DNA of 56,364 bases, from NCBI GenBank assembly GCA_964556705.1, contig CAZKXX010000010.1:1-56364 (forward strand), given 5' to 3'. Position 1 is the first letter of the stretch. Each line of letters opens with the position of its first letter. The stretch is from CAZKXX01 sp964556705 (GTDB taxonomy: Bacteria; Acidobacteriota; Terriglobia; UBA7540). The translations under genes were made by a program, and so were the position numbers. Below, in pieces: positions 45,532-53,128 of the stretch. The notes beneath the pieces are model-generated. The model ran no database searches and was not told the DNA's origin. It saw only the letters and a program-made list of their open reading frames with translations.

Positions 45532-45876
45532 TCAGATGTCCTCCAACTCTTCCTCGCTCAGGCCGAAGTGGTGGCCCAGTTCGTGGAGGACGGTCAGCCG
45601 CACTTCCTCGCGGATTTCGTCGTCCGTTTCGCAGACCTCTTCGATATTTTTCTGAAAGATGTAAACGCAGTCGGGCGGATGCGCCTCGGCGACGCTGCGT
45701 TCAGTGAGCGGCGTGCCGACGTAGAGCCCCATCAGCAGGTCTTCGTCCTCGCGTTCCAGTTCCGGCGGCGGATAGTCCTCGATGATGACGGCGATGTTCG
45801 CGAGTCTTTCGCGGAAGCGCCGGGGAAGCCGCCCGAGCGCCTGCTCGACGAGTTGCTCGAAACGCCGGCGCCTCAT
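45532..45876 (-). CDS. Zincin-like metallopeptidase (PF06262-like)
   Basis: 114 residues. The zinc site HELGHHFGLSEEEL is near the C-terminus, with Glu as the base; the N-terminal half has FEQLVEQALGRLPRRFRERL and YPPPELE. Small single-domain peptidases of this family are widespread and of unknown target. ATG at 45876 has GAGGCGG upstream. Located 42 bp upstream of tsaB, so it may be the first gene of the long minus-strand run. Confidence 0.88.
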   Translation of the reverse strand: MRRRRFEQLVEQALGRLPRRFRERLANIAVIIEDYPPPELEREDEDLLMGLYVGTPLTERSVAEAHPPDCVYIFQKNIEEVCETDDEIREEVRLTVLHELGHHFGLSEEELEDI

Positions 45877-46043
45877 CGGGACCGCCTCGCCGCCTCCTCC
45901 GGCGCGGTATGTTACAATGAAACGCTTCACGGCGACATCGGAGGCGGAGTGAGAGCCTGCCGCGCGACGCTCTCGCGCCGGTCGGGTCGCCGTGCAGGGA
46001 ACGGGAATCGCCGGGGAGGCGCTTCCGCGCGGCTGCTCAAGCG

Positions 46044-47801
46044 ATGCACGAGACCACCAAATACACATCCCGGCCCCTCGAGCTGACCGAACTGCTTACG
46101 CTCCTCCTCGAAGTGAGCGAACGCATCAACTCGACGCTCGACCTCGACGAATTGATGCGGCGCATCGCCGAAGTCGTCAAACGGGTCATCGACTACGAAG
46201 TCTTCGCGATTCTCCTGCTCAGCGAGAAGACGCAGGAGCTGAAGGTCCGCTTCAGCGTCGGCCATCCCGAAGACCTGGTCCGCACGCTGCGCATCAAGGT
46301 CGGCGAAGGCATCGTCGGCCGCGCCGTCGCCGAACGGCGCTCCGTGCTCGTCAACGACGTCTCGCGCGAGCCGGCCTACATCCAGTCGCTGCCCCAGATC
46401 CGTTCCGAGCTCGCCATTCCGCTGATCGTCAAGAACCGGGTCATCGGCGTGCTGGACCTTGAGGCGTCCTGGCCCGATTTCTTCACCGAGCAGCACCTGA
46501 ACCTCCTGGAACTACTCGCCAGCCGAATGGCGCTGGCCCTCGAAAACGCGCGGCTCTACCGGCGCAGCGTTCGCCAGGCGAAGCAGCTCCAGTTGCTCTA
46601 CGAAATCGCGCGCGAGCTGAGCTCGACCCTCGTCCTGAACGATTTGCTGCGCACCATCGCCACGCTGACCAAGCGGGTCATCGATTACCACCGCTTCAGC
46701 ATTCTGCTCGCCGACGAGCAGACGAAAACGTTCAATGCCGTCCTCTCGATCCGGCAGAACGAGCAGATGCCGGAGCGCTGCACGGTGGGTTTCGGGCAGG
46801 GGATTGTCGGCTCGGCGGCGAGCCTGCGACAGCCGGTCGTCGTGTCGGACGTGAACGCCGACCCCCGATACATCGAGGTCAATCAGGAAACCCGCTCGGA
46901 GATGGCCGTGCCGCTCATCCACCGCGACCGGGTAATCGGCGTCGTGCACCTGGAGAGCCCCGAGCCCGGCTACTTCACCGAAAGCCACGTGCGCGTGTTT
47001 TCGACGCTGGCGCCGCAGATCGCTATCGCGATTGAAAACGCGCGCCTCTACGAGAAGGTCGTGCGCAGCGAGCGGCTGATGGAGCGCGATCTCGAACGCG
47101 CGCGCGAGATCCAGCTCCACCTCATGCCGGCGCTCTGCCCGGTGATTCCGGGGCTGGAAATGTGCGCGCGCTTTCTCCCCGCCTACGAACTGGGTGGCGA
47201 CCTTTACGACTTCCTGAGGTACGGCAAGGACGAGCACGCCATCCTGGTGGGAGATGTGAGCGGCAAGGGCGCTCCCGCGGCCCTTTACGGCGCCATGGCG
47301 AGCGGCATCCTGCGCAGTCTGGCCCCGCAGAAGCCTTCCGCGCCCGAAATGCTGAAGAAGCTTAACGTGATGCTGCTCGAGCGCCGCATCGAGGGCCACT
47401 TCATCACGCTCACCTACTGCCTGTGGCAGGCGAAGTCGCGCACGCTGCGCCTGGCGAACGCCGGAATGCCGCTTCCCATCCTGGTGCGCGACGGGCACGC
47501 GAAACCGCTGCGCGTGGAGGGCGTGCCGCTCGGTTTGCTCGACAACGTCGAGCATCAGGAAACGACCGTAACGCTCGTTCCGGGCGACGTGCTCGCCTTC
47601 TTTTCCGACGGCCTCCTCGAGGCGTCGAATCCGCAGCAGGAGGAATTCGGCTCGCGACGGCTGGAAGCACTCCTGCGCGAACACGCTTCGCGCTCCGCTG
47701 AAGACATCCTGGAAATGGTCTTCGCCGAAATCGCGCGTTACGAGCAGGGCCGCCCGCGGCGCGACGACCAGACGATGCTCCTCCTCAAGGTTCGAGGATG
47801 A
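46044..47801 (+). CDS. GAF-GAF-PP2C (RsbU/SpoIIE-type) serine phosphatase
   Basis: 585 residues, cytoplasmic. Two GAF domains (about 27-175 and 200-345), a short helical linker ERDLERAREIQLHLMP, and a PP2C-type phosphatase with metal motifs GGDLYD (384-389), GDVSGKG (403-409), FFSDGLLEA and DDQT. Such proteins dephosphorylate anti-sigma-factor antagonists in response to a signal bound by GAF. The stop overlaps the lysA ATG (ATGA). No STAS or anti-sigma gene lies nearby, so the target is unknown. Confidence 0.92.
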   Translation: MHETTKYTSRPLELTELLTLLLEVSERINSTLDLDELMRRIAEVVKRVIDYEVFAILLLSEKTQELKVRFSVGHPEDLVRTLRIKVGEGIVGRAVAERRSVLVNDVSREPAYIQSLPQIRSELAIPLIVKNRVIGVLDLEASWPDFFTEQHLNLLELLASRMALALENARLYRRSVRQAKQLQLLYEIARELSSTLVLNDLLRTIATLTKRVIDYHRFSILLADEQTKTFNAVLSIRQNEQMPERCTVGFGQGIVGSAASLRQPVVVSDVNADPRYIEVNQETRSEMAVPLIHRDRVIGVVHLESPEPGYFTESHVRVFSTLAPQIAIAIENARLYEKVVRSERLMERDLERAREIQLHLMPALCPVIPGLEMCARFLPAYELGGDLYDFLRYGKDEHAILVGDVSGKGAPAALYGAMASGILRSLAPQKPSAPEMLKKLNVMLLERRIEGHFITLTYCLWQAKSRTLRLANAGMPLPILVRDGHAKPLRVEGVPLGLLDNVEHQETTVTLVPGDVLAFFSDGLLEASNPQQEEFGSRRLEALLREHASRSAEDILEMVFAEIARYEQGRPRRDDQTMLLLKVRG

Positions 47802-49039
47802 ATCCCTTCGAATACCGCACGGGGCGGCTGCACGCCGAGTCAGTCTCCCTCGAATCGCTCGCCTCCGAATTCGGGACGCCGACCTACGTTTACAGCCGGG
47901 CGCGAATTCTCGCCAATTTCTCCGCCGTCGAGCGCGCGCTCGCCCGGATTCCGAGCCTGGTGTGCTACTCCGTTAAAGCGAATTCGCACCTGAGAATCCT
48001 GCGGCTGCTCGGCGAAGCCGGCGCGGGCTTCGACGTCGTCTCGGGCGGGGAACTGGCGCGCGTGCTGCGCGCGGGCGCCGACCCGAAGCGCGTGGTCTTT
48101 TCCGGCGTCGGGAAGACCCGAGAGGAAATGGACGCCGGCCTCGCCGCCGGACTGCGCATGTTCAACGTGGAGTCGGCGGGCGAACTCCAGTTGCTCGAAG
48201 CGCGCGCGCAAGCCGCCGGCCGCTCCGCGCGGGTCTCCATCCGCGTGAACCCGGACGTGGTGGCGGAGACGCATCCCTACATTTCCACCGGCCAGGTCGT
48301 TCACAAGTTCGGCGTGCCGAAATGCGAAGCGCTGGAACTCTACCGGCGCGCGGCGGCTTCGAAGCACCTCCAAATCCGCGGCGTCGCCTGCCACATCGGG
48401 TCGCAGATCCTCGAAATCGAACCGTTTCTGAAGGCGCTGGAAGAAATCCTCGAAGTAGCGCGACGTCTGGAAGCGGAAGGCACGGAAGTTGAGGATCTCG
48501 ATTTAGGCGGCGGCTACGGCATCCGCTACGCGCAGGAGCAGCCGCTCGATTTCGAGCGCCTGGCGGGCGAGCTGGCCGCGCGGTTGCGCGGCACCCGCTA
48601 CCGGCTGATCGTCGAGCCGGGGCGCGTGCTCGTGGGCGACGCGGGAATTCTGCTGGCACGCGTGCTCTACGTGAAACGCAACCAGCACAAGAATTTCATC
48701 GTCGTGGACGCGGGCATGAACGACCTGATGCGGCCCACGCTCTACGGCTCGTACCACGAAATTCTTCCCGTTGCGCGACGCGAAAGCCCGGCGTTCAAGG
48801 CCGACGTTGTCGGACCGCTCTGCGAGACCGGAGACTTCCTCGCGCAGGACCGCGAAATGGCCGACGTCGAACCCGGCGACCTGCTCGCCATCATGACCGC
48901 CGGGGCGTACGGCTACGTGCTCGCCTCGAACTACAACACTCGCCCGCGCCCCGCCGAAGTGATGGTCGAGGGCGACCGCGCCGAACTCATCCGCCCGCGC
49001 GAACGCGTGGAAGACCTGATCGCCGGCGAGGCAATGTAA
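47798..49039 (+). CDS. lysA: Diaminopimelate decarboxylase
   Basis: 413 residues, PLP enzyme that makes lysine from meso-DAP. PLP lysine K60 in CYSVKANSH; also HIGSQI, LDLGGGYGI, EPGR and CETGDF, then YGYVLASNYN at the C-terminus. Overlaps the GAF/PP2C gene by four bases, so translation is probably coupled. A strong hairpin follows the stop. Confidence 0.96.
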   Translation: MNPFEYRTGRLHAESVSLESLASEFGTPTYVYSRARILANFSAVERALARIPSLVCYSVKANSHLRILRLLGEAGAGFDVVSGGELARVLRAGADPKRVVFSGVGKTREEMDAGLAAGLRMFNVESAGELQLLEARAQAAGRSARVSIRVNPDVVAETHPYISTGQVVHKFGVPKCEALELYRRAAASKHLQIRGVACHIGSQILEIEPFLKALEEILEVARRLEAEGTEVEDLDLGGGYGIRYAQEQPLDFERLAGELAARLRGTRYRLIVEPGRVLVGDAGILLARVLYVKRNQHKNFIVVDAGMNDLMRPTLYGSYHEILPVARRESPAFKADVVGPLCETGDFLAQDREMADVEPGDLLAIMTAGAYGYVLASNYNTRPRPAEVMVEGDRAELIRPRERVEDLIAGEAM

Positions 49040-49040
49040 A

Positions 49041-49070
49041 TGTACGGGCGCAGCATGCTGCGCCCGTACA
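49041..49070 (+). terminator. 30-bp perfect palindrome after lysA
   Basis: A perfect inverted repeat (15-bp arms, TGTACGGGCGCAGCA and its complement) beginning two bases after the lysA stop. It would form a very strong hairpin; no T tract. REP-like elements with a GCGCAGCATGCTGCGC core are known in environmental genomes, so it may be both repeat and terminator. Confidence 0.6.
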
Positions 49071-49098
49071 ACTTGCGATCAACCGCTCCGCGAGATCA

Positions 49099-49139
49099 CA
49101 GACCGTTCGGAACTACGGTCTGCGCCAGCCGGTCTGGCG
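49099..49139. repeat. Two further hairpins after the palindrome
   Basis: CAGACCGT-8 nt-ACGGTCTG (49099-49122) and CGCCAG-CCGGT-CTGGCG (49123-49139) follow within 70 bp. Three stems in tandem suggest a composite intergenic repeat element rather than a simple terminator. Confidence 0.5.
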
Positions 49140-49154
49140 GCCGGGGGAGCGCCT

Positions 49155-49427
49155 TCACCTTCCCCCCGCTTTGCTGATCAGCGGGTAGCGTTCGGGGTGC
49201 TCGATTGATTCGACGGCGAGATCCACGTCCAGGTCAGGCCAGTACAAATGGTGAGGATGCGGCAGTTCGACGTTGAGCAATTTCCCTACGGGGACGTCGC
49301 GGAACCACGGGAACTCCTCGAAAGACAGAAACAGCTCTCGCTCATCGAGCAGGAGCCAGAAGCCATGCTTCGAGATGTTCGTGACTTCAACTTTTGAAGT
49401 GCTCTTTCCAGGCTGAGCGGATCTCAT
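49155..49427 (-). CDS. DUF2442 protein
   Basis: 90 residues. GFWLLLDERELFLSFEEFPWF and LPHPHHLYWPDLDVDLAVES match DUF2442. The ATG at 49427 lies inside the upstream DUF4160 gene, giving about 41 bp of overlap. DUF4160/DUF2442 pairs are common accessory modules of unknown function; some look like toxin-antitoxin units. Confidence 0.85.
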   Translation of the reverse strand: MRSAQPGKSTSKVEVTNISKHGFWLLLDERELFLSFEEFPWFRDVPVGKLLNVELPHPHHLYWPDLDVDLAVESIEHPERYPLISKAGGR

Positions 49428-49626
49428 CTTCGTGCTCCACAATGAGGCGACGAGCGGCGTTTAACTGGCGCTTCGACAAGCCGTGATTTTGCGCCAACTC
49501 GATCTTCGGTTCGATCCAGAACTTCGCCTCGCCTTCCGGCCGATAGACGTGCACGTGCATTCGCCGCTCTTCCCGGGAAAAGAAGTAAAAGCGAAAGCCT
49601 CCGCGGCGGAAGACGGTCGGACTCAT
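49387..49626 (-). CDS. DUF4160 protein
   Basis: 79 residues. SPTVFRRGGFRFYFFSREE, MHVHVYRPEGEAKFWIEP and LNAARRLIVEHEDEI are characteristic of DUF4160. The frame also allows a TTG three bases upstream; the ATG at 49626 is chosen. Overlaps the DUF2442 gene. Function not established. Confidence 0.87.
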   Translation of the reverse strand: MSPTVFRRGGFRFYFFSREERRMHVHVYRPEGEAKFWIEPKIELAQNHGLSKRQLNAARRLIVEHEDEIRSAWKEHFKS

Positions 49627-49694
49627 CAACGGAAATCATATCATTTGACTGCCACTTCCGCGCGGACCTAACGCAGAGGCGCTCGCCGGGATCC

Positions 49695-50570
49695 CTAACG
49701 TTCCCCCCACTTCAATTTCCTCCGCAATATTTCGAAGTAATCCTTCCCCGGCGGCTGGATCAGCTCGACGTAGGAGTCGGACTTGCGCATGCGCACGATA
49801 TCCTCGCTATGCGCGGCGAGGCCGACCTGGCCGTCCACGGTCAGGTAAGCGGCTTCACGCTGGCTTTTGACGACCACTTCGATCGACGCGGTGTCCGGAA
49901 GCACGATAGGGCGGTGGGTAAGAGTGTGCGCGCAGATGGGCGTGATGATGAAGGCCGAGACGTTGGGGAGGACGATGGGCCCGCCGGCGGCGAGCGAGTA
50001 GGCCGTCGAGCCCGTGGGGGTGGAAACGATGAGCCCGTCGGACTTGTAAGTGGAGATGAAGCGCCCGTCCACGAGCACGTCGAAATCCAGGATGCGGGCG
50101 ATGGCGCCTTTGTTGAGCACCACGTCATTCAGGGCGAGAAACTTGGAGATCGACTCATCGGCGCGGACGAGCTCGCCCGCCACCTGCACTCGCCGCTCGG
50201 TGGCGTACTCTCCGGCCAGCACGCCTTCGAGCGCCGGATACAGCTCATCCTGCGTGATGACGGTGAGGAAGCCGAGCCCGCCGAGATTGACGGCGAGAAT
50301 CGGCACCGGCTTGCGATGCAGCGCCCGCGCCGCCGCCAGCAGCGTTCCGTCACCGCCCAGGACGACGAGGAGATCCGCGTGGTCCGGCAGTTCGTTCCGC
50401 GAGAGGCTGCGCTCGCGGCTCTCGACCAGCGCGCTCGTCTCTTTGTCCACGTAGGTTTCGATCTCGCGCTTGCGCAGCCAGTCGAGCAAAGGCGGAACGA
50501 TGTCGCGGATCTCCGCCTTCTTGGGTTTGGAGATGATGCCGATCCTCTTGATGCGCGTGCTGGTGGCCAT
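49695..50570 (-). CDS. nadK: NAD kinase
   Basis: 291 residues. Phosphorylates NAD to NADP. Motifs: LVVLGGDGTLLAAAR (GGDGT), NLGGLGFLT, LNDVVLNKG, and SDGLIVSTPTGSTAYSLAAGGPI. The ATG at 50570 starts the conserved part (MATSTRIKRIGIISK); upstream in-frame sequence belongs to an alternative frame of tlyA. The start is 15 bp past the tlyA stop, so the two are co-transcribed, a common arrangement. Confidence 0.95.
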   Translation of the reverse strand: MATSTRIKRIGIISKPKKAEIRDIVPPLLDWLRKREIETYVDKETSALVESRERSLSRNELPDHADLLVVLGGDGTLLAAARALHRKPVPILAVNLGGLGFLTVITQDELYPALEGVLAGEYATERRVQVAGELVRADESISKFLALNDVVLNKGAIARILDFDVLVDGRFISTYKSDGLIVSTPTGSTAYSLAAGGPIVLPNVSAFIITPICAHTLTHRPIVLPDTASIEVVVKSQREAAYLTVDGQVGLAAHSEDIVRMRKSDSYVELIQPPGKDYFEILRRKLKWGER

Positions 50571-50584
50571 GGCGACGGACAATT

Positions 50585-51343
50585 CTAAATGCTTTCTCTC
50601 CAAATCGCATGCACGAAAAACTCTTGATTGCCTTCCGCCCCCGGCAGGCAGCTCGGATGCGTCGCAAGGTCGCGAAAGCCCAGCTCGGTGAGCTTCTGCG
50701 CGACTTTCTTCACCGCCTCCTCGTGCAGCTTCGGGTCGCGCACGATGCCGCCCCGGCCGACCTGCTCGCGGCCGACCTCGAATTGCGGTTTCACGAGCAC
50801 CAGGACGCGCGCGCCAGGAGCCAGGAGCGGCGGCAGGGCGGGCAGGATCAGCGTCGCCGAAATGAAGGAGACGTCCATGGTGACAAACTCGACGCATTCA
50901 CCGAGCCGCTCGGGCCGAAGATAACGCGCGTTGGTCTTTTCAAGCGAGACGACGCGCCGGTCGCGACGCAGCTTCCAGTCAAGCTGGTTCGTTCCCGCGT
51001 CCACGGCGAAAACTTTCGCCGCGCCGCCTTGCAGCAGGCAGTCCGTGAAGCCGCCCGTCGAAGCGCCGAGATCGAGACAGACCTTGCCCTCGACGCGCAG
51101 GCCGAAGTGCGCGAGCGCGTCTTCGAGCTTCAGCCCCGCGCGGCTCACATACTTCATCAGCTCGCCGAGCAGGCGCAGCCGCGCGCCCGCCGCGACCGCG
51201 GCGCCGCACTTTTCCACCTTCTGCTCGTCCACGAGCACCTGGCCCGCCAGAATCATCGCCTGCGCCTTCTCACGCGAGTCGGCGAGGCCGCGCTCGACGA
51301 GCAGCCGGTCGAGCCGCAACTTTTTCGCGCGTTCTCCGCTCAC
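50585..51343 (-). CDS. tlyA: TlyA-family rRNA 2'-O-methyltransferase
   Basis: 252 residues. N-terminal S4 RNA-binding domain (KLRLDRLLVERGLADSREKA, VLVDEQKV) and a FtsJ-like methyltransferase (CLDLGASTGGFTDCLL, VFAVDAGTNQLDWKLR, TMDVSFISATLILPAL, VLVKPQFEVGREQVG, GNQEFFVHA). TlyA methylates 16S and 23S rRNA cytidines in actinobacteria. GTG at 51343 gives the best N-terminus; a weak ribosome site. nadK follows. Confidence 0.9.
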   Translation of the reverse strand: MSGERAKKLRLDRLLVERGLADSREKAQAMILAGQVLVDEQKVEKCGAAVAAGARLRLLGELMKYVSRAGLKLEDALAHFGLRVEGKVCLDLGASTGGFTDCLLQGGAAKVFAVDAGTNQLDWKLRRDRRVVSLEKTNARYLRPERLGECVEFVTMDVSFISATLILPALPPLLAPGARVLVLVKPQFEVGREQVGRGGIVRDPKLHEEAVKKVAQKLTELGFRDLATHPSCLPGAEGNQEFFVHAIWRESI

Positions 51344-51475
51344 TGCGGAAAAGCCTACCGCTCCGCCGGGCCGAAAGAAAGCGCGAACGGGTTGAGTTCG
51401 CGCCGCGGATGGTGTAGGAGGGGAATCGCCCAGCTCGTCGGACGCGGACACGAAGTCTTGCTGCGAGGTGCCCTC

Positions 51476-52987
51476 ATGAATAAGCCGCGGAAAAGCCGGA
51501 TCGGAAATAGCTCGCGAATGTCTCGTCGCGGTTTCGTTCGGAGTGCGGCGGCCGCGGCTTCGCTCGTCCTCGTGCCGCGCCATGTGCTCGGTGGGCGCGG
51601 ATTCGTCGCGCCCAGCGAAAAAATTACGATCGCCTGCGTCGGCGTCGGCTCGCAGGGGACGCGCGTGATGATGAATTTTCTGGAATGCCCCGACGTGCGC
51701 GTCGTGGCTGTCGCCGACCCGAACCGTGGGTCCGCCGATTACGTCGAATGGGGAACGAACGAGATTCGAAACAAGCAGCGGCGGCTGCTGGGGCCGAAAT
51801 ACGCCGAGTGGGGAAGCGACTGGGCCGGCCCCGTCTGCGGACGCGAGCCGGCTCGGCGGTTGGTGGAGGCGTTCTACTCCTCGCGCTCCGAGTCCGGCCG
51901 GGCCGAACCCTGCCGCGCCTACGCCGATTACCGCGAGCTTTTGGACGCGGAGAAAGATCTCGACGCCGTCATCATCGGCTCGACCGACCACACGCACGCC
52001 GTCATCGCGCTCGCCGCGCTCGGCAAGCGGAAACACGTTTACTGCCAGAAGCCCATGACGCATTCGATTCTCGAAGCGCGGCGCCTGGCGGAGGCGGCCC
52101 GCGCTTCGGGGCTCGCTACGCAAGTCGCGGTCGGCAACCAGGCGTCCGAAGACACGCGCCTGCTCTGCGAATGGATCTGGGCGGGCGCGATCGGCCCGGT
52201 GCGCCGTGTCGTCAACTGGTCGAGCCGGCCGTTCTGGCCGCAGGGAATCGCGCGGCCGGAAAACGAAGAGCCTGTCCCGGACGGGCTCGACTGGGACCTC
52301 TGGCTCGGCCCCGCGCCTTTCCGGCCGTTCCACCGCGCCTATCATCCCTTCGTCTGGCGCGGCTGGTTTGACTTCGGCACGGGCGCGATCGGCGATATGG
52401 GCTGCTACAGTTTCGATACGCTCTTCCGCGTCCTCAGGCTGGAAGCGCCCGAAAGCGTCGAAGCGAGCTCGACGGCGGTGAACGAGGAAAGTTTTCCGCT
52501 CGCCTCGATCGTGCATTTCCACTTCCCGGCGCGCGGCGAGGTGCCGCCCGTCACCGTCACCTGGTACGACGGCGGGCTCAAGCCGCCACGGCCGGAAGAA
52601 CTCGAAGAGGGCGAAGCGTTCGGCGAGGAAGACGGAAAAGAAGGCCTGATGTTCTTCGGCGACAACGGAACGCTGCTCTGCGGTTTCAACGGCCGCCGGC
52701 CGAGATTGATTCCGTCGTCAAAGATGCGCGCCTTCCAGCCGCCGCCCAAAACGCTTCCGCGATCGCCCGGGCATGACCGCGAGTGGCTCGACGCGATCAA
52801 GGGCGGCGCGCCCGCGGGAGCGAATTTCGAATTCACGGCGCGCGTTACGGAAACCATCCTACTCGGCAACGCGGCGCTGCGAGCGGGGAAGAAGCTCGCG
52901 TGGGACGGTGGCAACCTGAAAGTGACGAATGACTCCGCTGCGGCGAAATTTCTGCATCGCGAGTATCGCGCCGGCTGGACGCTCTGA
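51476..52987 (+). CDS. Tat-exported Gfo/Idh/MocA oxidoreductase
   Basis: 503 residues. Tat signal SRRGFVRSAAAAASLVLVP at about 16-34, NAD(P)-binding start ITIACVGVGSQGTRVM, the substrate Lys motif YCQKPMTHSILEARRL (EKP-type, here QKP), GNQASEDTRLLCEWIWAGAIG and GTGAIGDMGCYSFDTLFR. Exported members with this architecture are abundant in Bacteroidota, Planctomycetota and Acidobacteriota and act on sugars or glycosides. ATG at 51476 with GAGGTG upstream; a shorter start at the MSRRGF Met is possible. Divergent from tlyA. Confidence 0.88.
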   Translation: MNKPRKSRIGNSSRMSRRGFVRSAAAAASLVLVPRHVLGGRGFVAPSEKITIACVGVGSQGTRVMMNFLECPDVRVVAVADPNRGSADYVEWGTNEIRNKQRRLLGPKYAEWGSDWAGPVCGREPARRLVEAFYSSRSESGRAEPCRAYADYRELLDAEKDLDAVIIGSTDHTHAVIALAALGKRKHVYCQKPMTHSILEARRLAEAARASGLATQVAVGNQASEDTRLLCEWIWAGAIGPVRRVVNWSSRPFWPQGIARPENEEPVPDGLDWDLWLGPAPFRPFHRAYHPFVWRGWFDFGTGAIGDMGCYSFDTLFRVLRLEAPESVEASSTAVNEESFPLASIVHFHFPARGEVPPVTVTWYDGGLKPPRPEELEEGEAFGEEDGKEGLMFFGDNGTLLCGFNGRRPRLIPSSKMRAFQPPPKTLPRSPGHDREWLDAIKGGAPAGANFEFTARVTETILLGNAALRAGKKLAWDGGNLKVTNDSAAAKFLHREYRAGWTL

Positions 52988-53128
52988 CGGCTGCTTCCAC
53001 CTCTGCCGGCAAGTCCGCGACAGCGGGCCTCCGAGCGCTCCGCGCTCGCTTCCTGGGAGCCGCCGCTAGACCCTCCGGACCTCGATACGAGCTTTTTTCG
53101 TCACCACCTCGACAGAAAGGGGACGCGC

